Below are positions 15,942 through 23,651 of a stretch of 64,000 nt of DNA, in pieces (the stretch's first letter is position 1; every line of letters begins with the position of its first letter). Below the pieces are notes generated by a model. That model saw only the letters and a program-made list of their open reading frames with translations, did no database searches and was not told the DNA's origin. Position numbers and translations under genes: made by a program. The DNA is from GCA-003244245 sp050699715 (GTDB taxonomy: Bacteria; Actinomycetota; Actinomycetes; Mycobacteriales; Pseudonocardiaceae): assembly GCA_050699715.1 (NCBI GenBank), contig JBOHFR010000001.1:62001-126000 (forward strand), read 5' to 3'.

Positions 15942-18257
15942 GTGAGCCAGGATCTGCAGCTTGCCGATGCGGCGCCGATAGACCTGGACGTAGCCACGGT
16001 CCCGCCGCGGCTGCCCTCGGCGACTCGACGCGTTCGGGCGCGGCTTGCGCGGCGGATCACCGCGCAGCGGCCTGGCCCGATCAGGCAGGTACTCGAACCG
16101 CTTGCCGCGGTGCACCGGGAGCTGCACCCCAAGGCCGACCTTGCGCTGCTGCAGCGCGCCTATGACGTTGCCGAGGGCAAGCACGCCCACCAGAAGCGCA
16201 ATTCCGGCGATCCCTACATCACCCATCCGTTGGCGGTCGCGACGATTCTCGCCCAGCTGGGGATGGACACCACCACTCTGGTGGCCGCGTTGCTCCACGA
16301 CACCGTGGAGGACACTGACTACTCGCTGTCCCGCCTTTCGGTGGACTTTGGTGAGGTGGTCGCGCACCTCGTCGACGGTGTGACCAAGCTGGACAAGGTC
16401 GAACTTGGTGACGCTGCCGAGGCCGAGACCATCCGCAAAATGGTCATCGCGATGGCCCGCGACCCCCGCGTGCTGGTGATTAAGCTGGCGGACCGGCTGC
16501 ACAACATGCGCACCATGCGCTTCATGCGACCGGAGCAGCAGGCCCGCAAGGCCAGGGAGACCCTCGAGGTTTTCGCCCCGCTGGCGCACCGGCTGGGCAT
16601 GGCCACCATCAAGTGGGAGCTGGAGGACCTGTCCTTCGCGATCCTGCACCCGAAAAAATATGACGAGATCGTGCGGCTGGTGGCCGACCGGGCGCCCTCC
16701 CGCGACACTTACCTGCAGATCGTGACCAACGAGATCTCCGTGCAGCTGGCTGATGTGCGGATTACCGCCACGGTGGAGGGCCGGCCCAAGCACTATTACT
16801 CGATCTACCAGAAGATGATCGTGCGCGACCGTGATTTCGACGACATTCACGACCTGGTCGGGGTGCGAATCATGGTCGAGGACGTCCGCGACTGCTACGC
16901 CGCAATCGGTGTCGTTCACTCGGTGTGGCAGCCGATGCCCGGTCGATTCAAGGACTACATCGCGCAGCCCCGATTCGGGGTCTACCAGTCGCTGCACACC
17001 ACGGTGATCGGGCCGGATGGCAAACCACTGGAGGTGCAGATCCGCACCCACGACATGCACCGAACAGCGGAATTCGGCATCGCTGCGCACTGGCGGTATA
17101 AGGAGACCCACGGCACCCACAACACAACGGTGGACGTCGACGAGATGGCCTGGATGCGCCAGCTACTGGACTGGCAGCGGGAGGCCGCGGACCCCAGTGA
17201 GTTCCTCGAGTCGCTGCGTTATGACCTGGCGACCCGTGAGATCTTCGTCTTCACGCCTAAAGGTGAGGTCATCACGCTGCCCACGAGTTCCACGCCAGTT
17301 GACTTCGCCTACGCGGTGCACACCCAGGTCGGTAACCGCTGCATCGGCGCGCGGGTCAACGGCCAGCTCGTCGCACTGGAGCGGCACCTGGAAAACGGCG
17401 ATGTTGTCGAGATCTTCACGTCGAAAGCTGAGAGTGCTGGTCCCAGCCGGGACTGGCTGTCCTTCATCGTGTCACCCCGGGCGAAGGCCAAGATCAGGCA
17501 ATGGTTCGCCAAGGAGCGCCGCGAGGAGGCTATTGAGGCTGGTAAGAGCGCCATCGCCAAGGAACTGCGCCGGGTTGGGTTGCCGGTGCAGCGGTTGGTC
17601 TCCGCTGAGTCGTTGGTCGCGGTGTCCCGGGAGCTGCATTATCCCGACGTCACCGCCCTGTACGCCGCTGTTGGCGAGCACCACGCCTCTCCCCGTCATG
17701 TGGTGGCGCGCCTGGTTGCGCTGCTCGGCGGCGAGGAGGGCGCTGAGGAGGTGTTGGCCGAGCGGGCCACCCCTTCCACCGTTGAGCGCCGTCGATCGAG
17801 CGGTGACTCCGGAGTGCGGGTACCTGGTGCCGGGGACGTCGAGACCAAGCTGGCCCGCTGTTGCACCCCGGTACCGGGTGATGAGGTCCTCGGGTTCGTG
17901 ACCCGTGCCAGCGGAGTCAGCGTGCACCGTACTGACTGCACCAACGCCGATTCCTTGCGCGCGCAGCCCGAGCGGCTGGTCGACGTGAAGTGGGCGCCGT
18001 CGTCATCGTCGGTGTTCCGAGTCGCGATCCAGGTCGAGGCGCTGGACCGGCACCGCCTGCTGTCCGATGTCACCAAAGTGCTCGCGGACGGGCGGGTCAA
18101 CATTCTGTCCGCCTCGGTGACCACCACCCGGGACCGGGTGGCGGTAAGCCGCTTCTCCTTCGAGATGGGCGATCCGAAACACCTGGGGCATATGTTGCGC
18201 TCGGTGCGCAACATCGAAGGTGTCTATGACGTCTACCGCGTCACATCATCGAACTGA
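15942..18257 (+). CDS. rel: Bifunctional (p)ppGpp synthetase/hydrolase Rel
   Basis: Rel makes and degrades (p)ppGpp in the stringent response. The 771-residue protein keeps the hydrolase HD motif (ALLHDTVEDTDY), the synthetase core (YYSIYQKM, GVRIMVEDVRDCYAAIG, KDYIAQPRFGVYQSLHTTV), the TGS domain (VFTPKGEVITLP), a zinc-finger-like segment (ARCCTPVPGDEV) and a C-terminal ACT domain. Both catalytic sites look intact, so it should be bifunctional. GTG 15942 is preferred because GCGGGAGAG lies 7 bp upstream; a GTG at 15924 would add six residues. Confidence 0.97.
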   Translation: MSQDLQLADAAPIDLDVATVPPRLPSATRRVRARLARRITAQRPGPIRQVLEPLAAVHRELHPKADLALLQRAYDVAEGKHAHQKRNSGDPYITHPLAVATILAQLGMDTTTLVAALLHDTVEDTDYSLSRLSVDFGEVVAHLVDGVTKLDKVELGDAAEAETIRKMVIAMARDPRVLVIKLADRLHNMRTMRFMRPEQQARKARETLEVFAPLAHRLGMATIKWELEDLSFAILHPKKYDEIVRLVADRAPSRDTYLQIVTNEISVQLADVRITATVEGRPKHYYSIYQKMIVRDRDFDDIHDLVGVRIMVEDVRDCYAAIGVVHSVWQPMPGRFKDYIAQPRFGVYQSLHTTVIGPDGKPLEVQIRTHDMHRTAEFGIAAHWRYKETHGTHNTTVDVDEMAWMRQLLDWQREAADPSEFLESLRYDLATREIFVFTPKGEVITLPTSSTPVDFAYAVHTQVGNRCIGARVNGQLVALERHLENGDVVEIFTSKAESAGPSRDWLSFIVSPRAKAKIRQWFAKERREEAIEAGKSAIAKELRRVGLPVQRLVSAESLVAVSRELHYPDVTALYAAVGEHHASPRHVVARLVALLGGEEGAEEVLAERATPSTVERRRSSGDSGVRVPGAGDVETKLARCCTPVPGDEVLGFVTRASGVSVHRTDCTNADSLRAQPERLVDVKWAPSSSSVFRVAIQVEALDRHRLLSDVTKVLADGRVNILSASVTTTRDRVAVSRFSFEMGDPKHLGHMLRSVRNIEGVYDVYRVTSSN

Positions 18258-18287
18258 GTCGAACTGACCTGCCTGGGGGCGGGGACG

Positions 18288-19154
18288 TCAGGTCTTCGTG
18301 ACGTCGACCGAGGTGATCGTGACCGGTTGGTTGGGCTTACCGCCGCCAGGGGAGGGCTCCAATGACCCATCATCGCCGGCCTTGGCTATCTGATCGAGGA
18401 CCTTGAGACCCGCCGGGGAGATCGTGGCAAAGACGGTGTACTGGGCTGGGAGCTGGGTCTGGCCATAGATCAGGAAGAACTGGCTACCACCGCTGTCAGG
18501 TTGGCCGGTGTTGGCCATCGCGACGTACCCACGCCCATAGGTCAGCTCGGGGAACACCTCATCCGGGATGGTGTATCCCGGCCCGCCGGTGCCTGACCCG
18601 GTCGGATCACCGCATTGCAGAACGTGCAACCCGGGGTTGGTGACCAGCCGGTGGCACGGGCTGTTGGCGTAGAAGCCCTGCTTGGCCAGGCTGAGGAAGC
18701 TGTTCACGGTGCACGGGGCCAACGCTTGGTCGAGGGTGAGGCCAATCGCGCCGGCCGAAGTCTGCATGGTCACCCGTACCGTGCCTTTAGCGGAGGTGGA
18801 TCCAGCTAGTGGGGGCCGCACCGGCCTGGCCGGGGGCTGCTGGGTGGCCCGGTACTGGCAGTCGACCGAAGCGGGCAGTGGCGTCGGCCGGACCGGCGCG
18901 GCGGCCAGTTTGTGGTCGGGGTTCGGCTTGCTAGCGGCGCCCGTGCTGGCCGGCGTGGCGGTGGTGTCGACTCGCTGGTCAGGGTTGCGCAGCCGCACGA
19001 TCAGCGCCACGGTGGCGAGGACCAGTACCACTGCGGCCGCGCCGCCAGCCACCGCATACCTGCGGCGCGCCTTCTGGGCCCGCTCCGCTCGGCGGGCGAG
19101 CTGGCGATCTAGTTTGCGCTTCGCGGCCTCGCGACGCTGCTCGTTCGTGGGCAC
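18288..19154 (-). CDS. Membrane-anchored cyclophilin-type peptidyl-prolyl isomerase
   Basis: A 288-residue protein with a basic cytoplasmic N-terminus, one membrane segment (about 34-54), a proline-rich linker, and an outer cyclophilin domain: ALAPCTVNSFLSLAKQGFY, RGYVAMANTG, SGGSQFFLIYGQTQLPAQYTVF. Cyclophilins catalyse proline isomerisation, and the anchored form would assist folding of exported proteins. It is convergent with rel. The order rel-PPIase-MBL hydrolase is conserved in actinobacteria. Confidence 0.93.
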   Translation of the reverse strand: MPTNEQRREAAKRKLDRQLARRAERAQKARRRYAVAGGAAAVVLVLATVALIVRLRNPDQRVDTTATPASTGAASKPNPDHKLAAAPVRPTPLPASVDCQYRATQQPPARPVRPPLAGSTSAKGTVRVTMQTSAGAIGLTLDQALAPCTVNSFLSLAKQGFYANSPCHRLVTNPGLHVLQCGDPTGSGTGGPGYTIPDEVFPELTYGRGYVAMANTGQPDSGGSQFFLIYGQTQLPAQYTVFATISPAGLKVLDQIAKAGDDGSLEPSPGGGKPNQPVTITSVDVTKT

Positions 19155-19316
19155 CCGGACTCCTGTGGCTGTCTCACTGTGGATGGGTAACGTGCGGTTG
19201 GGTAACGATCGCCGCGCAGTCTAGGTGGGCCGTGCGTGAGTCTGGAGCCAGCCTCCCCGAGATGCGCGCCCTAGGCTGGAGGTGTCCCGTACCTCCGTCA
19301 TGCCAAGAGGAACGCC

Positions 19317-20018
19317 ATGCTCGTTGCTGGTTTCCCCGCAGGATCCTTCCAGGCGAACTGTTACGTGCTCGCCCCCGAGGCCGGCGGCCCGTGCGTGGTG
19401 GTCGACCCGGGGGAGGGCTCGGAGCAGCCACTAGCGGACCTCTTGCGCCGCCACCGGCTCGACCCGGTGGCGGCGCTGCTCACCCATGGGCATTTCGATC
19501 ACGTCTTCGCGGTGGCCCCGGTCTGCGACGGCAATGACATCCCGGCCTGGATCCATCCTGAGGACCGGGTGCTGCTGTCCGACCCATTGCGTGGGCTGTC
19601 CACCGAGGCGCGCGAGTTCTTTGGCGGCCGGATTCAGCTCCGCGAGCCGCGTGAGGTGCGCGCACTCGCCGACGGGACGTCCTTGGAGCTGGCCGGGCTC
19701 ACCCTGACCGTCGATCACACCCCGGGCCACACCCGCGGCTCGGTGACGTTCCGCTCGGGGACCAGCGACGGCCCTGGTGCGGGACGGAAACTGCTGATCT
19801 CCGGAGACACCCTGTTCGCCGGTTCGATCGGGCGAACCGACCTACCCGGTGGTGACCACGAGCAGATGCTCGCCTCGCTCCGGGACAAGATTCTCGTGCT
19901 GGACGACGAGACGACCGTGTTTCCCGGCCACGGCCCGAGCACCACCATCGGCCAAGAACGGACCAGCAATCCGTTCCTGCACGGGCTCGCCACACCCGGC
20001 CGCGCTCGAGGGCTGTGA
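19317..20018 (+). CDS. MBL-fold metallo-hydrolase (glyoxalase II-like)
   Basis: A 233-residue metallo-beta-lactamase-fold hydrolase. The zinc motif is LLTHGHFDHVFAV (HxHxDH), with later ligands in DHTPGHTRGSVTF, ISGDTLFAGSIGRTDL and VFPGHGPSTTIG. The family cleaves thioesters such as S-lactoylglutathione or mycothiol-type adducts; the exact substrate is unknown. In relatives hisS follows directly, but here a convergent YibE/F gene does. Confidence 0.92.
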   Translation: MLVAGFPAGSFQANCYVLAPEAGGPCVVVDPGEGSEQPLADLLRRHRLDPVAALLTHGHFDHVFAVAPVCDGNDIPAWIHPEDRVLLSDPLRGLSTEAREFFGGRIQLREPREVRALADGTSLELAGLTLTVDHTPGHTRGSVTFRSGTSDGPGAGRKLLISGDTLFAGSIGRTDLPGGDHEQMLASLRDKILVLDDETTVFPGHGPSTTIGQERTSNPFLHGLATPGRARGL

Positions 20019-20032
20019 GCTGTCCCAGCGGC

Positions 20033-21316
20033 TCACGCGGGGCCAGCCAGCTCGCTCTGTGGCGGCTCGATCTTGTCATGCCGGGCGACAACCGCGGCGA
20101 TCGCGGTGGTGATCGGAACAGCGGCGACCAGGCCGATGCCGCCGACCAGGGTGCGCACCACCTCCTGGGCGACGTTCTGCGCGGTGACCAGCGTGCCGAA
20201 GCTTTGTCCGGACAGCGCTAAGGTCAGCAGCACGGGGAGGGCCGCACCGGCGTAGGCCAGCGCCAGGGTGTTCACCGCCGAGGAGATGTGGTCCCGTCCG
20301 ATCCGCACCGCGGCGGTGTAGAGCGCTCGGGCGCTCAGGGCGGGATTAGCCCGACGTAGTTCCCACACCGCACTGGTTTGGGTGACCGTGACATCGTCGA
20401 GCACGCCCAGCGCACCGATGATCATCCCGGCGAGCAGCAACCCCCGGGCATCCACCCCGTGGCCGAGCACTCTGATGAGGTTGGCGGTGTCCTCGTCCAG
20501 CCCGGTTAGCTGGGTGGTGGCGGTGAAAGCGGTACCCAACACGCCGATCAGGGCGAGGCTGAGCACGGTACCCAGCACCGCGCTAGAGGTCTGCGCGGAG
20601 ACACCGTGGGTCAGATACAGCACACCAAACATGATCACGCTGGCGGCCAGCACGCCGACGATCACAGGGTCCCCACCGGTCAGGATCGCTGGGAACAGGT
20701 AAACCACCAGCACCAGGAAGCTGAATCCGAGCGCGACCAGCGAGGCGAGGCCTCTCCACCGGCCGAGCAGCAGCACCGCAGCGGCGAACAACGCGACCAG
20801 CCACACCATCGAGGTGCCTCGCTGGAAATCCTGGATCTGGTAGGAGCCTGCGTCGGAGGGATTCCTCCCGGTGTAAGCGAGCACAACGTGGTCACTGACG
20901 GTGAACCGCGGCGTGCTCGGCTCATCGGGGAGCACCTGCTGGATCAGCACACCCGGTGAGTCGCCGTCAGTGAGGAGCACACTGAGCGAGATGCACTTCT
21001 TGCTCTGACCGGGGGACACGCCCGCACCGCCGCTAGTGCACGGGGCGGAGGTTGCGGCGAGCACTGTGCCCTGTACCGGCCGCTGCCCGAATCCGACGTC
21101 GGCGCTACTGCGAGGGGGGTCACCCGGCCAGGTCAGCCACAGCCCGACCAGAGTGGCCAGCGCGACCGGCACCAGCACCGCGACCAGCAGCAGCTTCACC
21201 CGGCGGGAGGCCGGCGGTGCCGGCCCGTGACCGTGCCCGTGGCCCAACCTCAACCCCGCCGGTTCGGCCGTGCCCCGGTAGTGGTGCCTGCCGCTCCTGC
21301 GGTCAGTTGTCCTCAT
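20033..21316 (-). CDS. YibE/F-like multipass membrane protein
   Basis: A 427-residue membrane protein of the YibE/F family: one N-terminal membrane segment after a histidine/glycine-rich HGHGHGP stretch, an outer beta domain with a CTSGGAGVSPGQSKKC cysteine pair, then seven or so membrane segments with GALGVLDDVTVTQTSAVWELRRANP, the family hallmark. The biochemical role of YibE/F proteins is not established. The start at 21316 lies 39 bp from a palindrome containing a consensus LexA box, so DNA-damage control is possible. Confidence 0.88.
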   Translation of the reverse strand: MRTTDRRSGRHHYRGTAEPAGLRLGHGHGHGPAPPASRRVKLLLVAVLVPVALATLVGLWLTWPGDPPRSSADVGFGQRPVQGTVLAATSAPCTSGGAGVSPGQSKKCISLSVLLTDGDSPGVLIQQVLPDEPSTPRFTVSDHVVLAYTGRNPSDAGSYQIQDFQRGTSMVWLVALFAAAVLLLGRWRGLASLVALGFSFLVLVVYLFPAILTGGDPVIVGVLAASVIMFGVLYLTHGVSAQTSSAVLGTVLSLALIGVLGTAFTATTQLTGLDEDTANLIRVLGHGVDARGLLLAGMIIGALGVLDDVTVTQTSAVWELRRANPALSARALYTAAVRIGRDHISSAVNTLALAYAGAALPVLLTLALSGQSFGTLVTAQNVAQEVVRTLVGGIGLVAAVPITTAIAAVVARHDKIEPPQSELAGPA

Positions 21317-21354
21317 CAGCTGGGTGTCCCTCTCCGCTCGGTGCGCCCTCAGTT

Positions 21355-21388
21355 CCTACTGTATCGAACACCAGTTCGATACAGTAGG
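21355..21388. promoter_or_regulatory. 15-bp-arm palindrome containing a consensus LexA box
   Basis: A perfect inverted repeat with 15-bp arms (21355-21369 and 21374-21388) and a 4-base centre. Its core TCGAACACCAGTTCGA (21364-21379) matches the actinobacterial LexA consensus TCGAAC-N4-GTTCGA at all 12 defined positions. It lies between the divergent YibE/F gene (39 bp from its ATG) and the SigD-like gene (126 bp from its GTG). The arms beyond the LexA core could serve another dimeric regulator. No U-tract follows, so a terminator is unlikely. Confidence 0.75.
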
Positions 21389-21513
21389 CCCATCCTGCCG
21401 GCCATCGCGCGTTCCCAGCGAACTTTGAGGTTGGGTCCAGGCTGCTCGCACATCACCGGGTCATAACTGGAGGCGCGGATCCCAATCGGCTCTCCAGGGG
21501 TGAGGTAAGGCTG

Positions 21514-22101
21514 GTGGTGGTGAGCGAACTCGGGGGTGCTCTCGACGCTGGGGGTGTGCTCCGCTGGATCCGTCCTCTCGTGGTGCGGTACTGCCGGGCC
21601 CGCGTCGGTGCCCAGGAGAAGACGTTCGTCTCGGCGGATGACGTAGCTCAGGAGGTGTGTCTCGCGGTGCTCATGGCCCTGCCCGGTTACCGCGACCAGG
21701 GTCGGCCGTTCCTCGCTTTCGTGTACGGCATCGCCGCGCACAAGGTGGCCGACGCCCACCGGGCGGCGGCGCGCAATCGCGCCGACCCGGTGCCGGTGAT
21801 CCCCGACACCCCGGAACTGGCCGAGAACGGTCCAGAGGCACAGGTGATGCAGGGCGAGTTGGCCGAGCGGATGACCAAGCTGCTGGGCACGCTGCCGGAC
21901 AGGCAGCGCGAGATCCTCCTCTTACGGTTCGTGGTGGGGTTGTCGGCGGAGGAGACCGCCGAGGCGCTGGGTTCGACTCCGGGAGCGGTCCGGGTGGCGC
22001 AGCACCGGGCGCTGAACCGGCTGCGCACCGTCTTGGCGTCGAGGGCAATGGCCGAGGACCGCTGGGGATTCCGTACGGTTCCGGGGGAGAGTTGTCAGTA
22101 A
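21514..22101 (+). CDS. SigD/ShbA-like RNA polymerase sigma factor
   Basis: About 195 residues of sigma-70 type. Region 2 reads RPLVVRYCRARVG, SADDVAQEVCLAVLMALPGYRDQGRPFLAFVYG IAAHKVADAHRAAARNR; region 4 reads LPDRQREILLLRF and LSAEETAEALGSTPGAVRVAQHRAL. This matches the SigD/ShbA group of mycobacteria and streptomycetes. Three successive GTG codons (21514-21522) could start it, after a GAGGTAAGG ribosome-binding site. The N-terminus seems shorter than in mycobacterial SigD. The anti-sigma factor RsdA, adjacent to sigD in mycobacteria, is not next to it; an MFS transporter follows 12 bp downstream. Confidence 0.85.
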   Translation: MVVSELGGALDAGGVLRWIRPLVVRYCRARVGAQEKTFVSADDVAQEVCLAVLMALPGYRDQGRPFLAFVYGIAAHKVADAHRAAARNRADPVPVIPDTPELAENGPEAQVMQGELAERMTKLLGTLPDRQREILLLRFVVGLSAEETAEALGSTPGAVRVAQHRALNRLRTVLASRAMAEDRWGFRTVPGESCQ

Positions 22102-22113
22102 CGAGGGGGCTGG

Positions 22114-23463
22114 ATGAGCGCGCAAAGGGTTTCTGACAGCGCCACCAGCAACAAGGGGTTCCTGTTCAAGATAACCACCGCCAGCGCCTTCGGTGAGGGT
22201 CTGGACGGTTATGACCTCGGTGCCATCAGTGTGGTCCTGCCGCTCATCACCACCGAGTTTGGCTTCTCGGCGGTGCAGCAAGGCCTCATCGGTGCCTCCA
22301 CGTTGACCGGGATCTTCTTTGGTGGACCGATCTTCGGCTACCTGACCGACCGCTTCGGACGTCGCAAGATCTTCATCCTCGACCTGGTCGCCTTCGTTGT
22401 CCTCGGGGCGTTGCAGGGTGTTGCGACCAACAATTGGCAGCTTCTCATTCTTCGGCTGCTCCTCGGGTTCGCCATCGGCGCCGAGTACGCCATCGGACCG
22501 ACGATGCTGGCGGAGTTCGTCCCCAGCAGGGGACGCGGACGCCGGTTGTGCGGTCTCCAAGCCTGCTGGTACGCCGGCTTCCTCATCGCGGTCGTCGTCG
22601 CCTATGCTCTGCTAGCTATCGGCCTCGATTGGCGCTGGATCCTCGCCACCAGCGCCGTGCCCGGCCTGGCCACGCTGATCCTGCGGCAAGGTCTTCCCGA
22701 GTCACCTCGCTGGCTGGTGAGCAAGGGCCGGGAGGACCAGGCGCGCGACATCGTCAACAAGTACCTCGGCCAATCCTACTTCAACGACGAGGACCTCGGC
22801 GATGAGTCAACGGACCAGGCGACGTTCAAGGAGCTGTTCGCACCCACGCTGCGGACACGCACCGCCTTCACGGCTATCTTCTACACCTGTCTGGTAGCTC
22901 CCTACTTCGCGATCTTCACTTTCGCCCCACAGGTGTTCTCATCCCTCGGTGTGGTGGACCCTCGGGCCAGTGTGGTCGGGTCCAACATCGTCGCGGCGCT
23001 GGGCGCCGTCGCGGGGATGCTGGTCATCGAGCGCGTCGGGCGCCGCCCCCTGCTGCTCACCTCGTTCTGGGTCATGGTCATCACGCTCGGCCTGATCGGT
23101 GGATGGGGTGCCGCGCCGTCTGCCATCCTCATCAGCTGCTTCGTGTTGTTCGCGTTCTTCAACGCTATCTCCGGCGACCTGACCGGTGTGTACCCCGCTG
23201 AGATCTTTCCCTCTGAGCTGCGCGGCAGCGGAGCTGGGTTCGTCTCTGCGGTCAGCCGCGTCGGCGCAGCCGGTGGAACGTTCCTGCTTCCGGTGGGCAT
23301 CGCGCACTGGGGCGTTGGACCGAGCGTCTTGGTGGGAGCGGGGCTCTGCCTCGCTGGTCTCATCGCCACCTACCTCTGGGCCCCGGAGACGACCAACCTG
23401 TCGCTGACCAAGTCCACGCGCGTCAGCGGGGGAGCCAGCTGGCGCCGTCTTCCAGGTGCATGA
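22114..23463 (+). CDS. MFS transporter (sugar-porter-like)
   Basis: A 449-residue major facilitator with 12 predicted membrane segments. The sugar/metabolite porter motifs are GYLTDRFGRRKIFI after helix 2, RLLLGFAIGAEYAI, LPESPRWLVSKGR before the central loop, ERVGRRPLLL and PAEIFPSELRGSGAGF. The substrate is not evident. The ATG follows the sigma-factor stop by 12 bp with GAGGGGG as ribosome-binding site, so the two are probably co-transcribed. Confidence 0.92.
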   Translation: MSAQRVSDSATSNKGFLFKITTASAFGEGLDGYDLGAISVVLPLITTEFGFSAVQQGLIGASTLTGIFFGGPIFGYLTDRFGRRKIFILDLVAFVVLGALQGVATNNWQLLILRLLLGFAIGAEYAIGPTMLAEFVPSRGRGRRLCGLQACWYAGFLIAVVVAYALLAIGLDWRWILATSAVPGLATLILRQGLPESPRWLVSKGREDQARDIVNKYLGQSYFNDEDLGDESTDQATFKELFAPTLRTRTAFTAIFYTCLVAPYFAIFTFAPQVFSSLGVVDPRASVVGSNIVAALGAVAGMLVIERVGRRPLLLTSFWVMVITLGLIGGWGAAPSAILISCFVLFAFFNAISGDLTGVYPAEIFPSELRGSGAGFVSAVSRVGAAGGTFLLPVGIAHWGVGPSVLVGAGLCLAGLIATYLWAPETTNLSLTKSTRVSGGASWRRLPGA

Positions 23464-23651
23464 TCAGCTCGGGTAGTTGGGTAAGGACCGGTCTGGTCCC
23501 GCCCTGGCATTCCCCCCGCACGCGTGGCAGGCGTTCGTGGGGGATGTGCAGCTCGACGGCTTTGACCACGGCTGAGCTCTGGAGTGTCGGAGGGCGGGGC
23601 TAGCCTCTGTGGGGTCCCCAGTCCACCGTTGAGGTCGAGGAGCCCGCTTCC

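Noticed and set aside
18258..18300. Terminator between rel and the cyclophilin gene
   Set aside because: Only short, widely spaced complementary arms (GACCTG and CAGGTC) with a 17-base loop; too weak to annotate.
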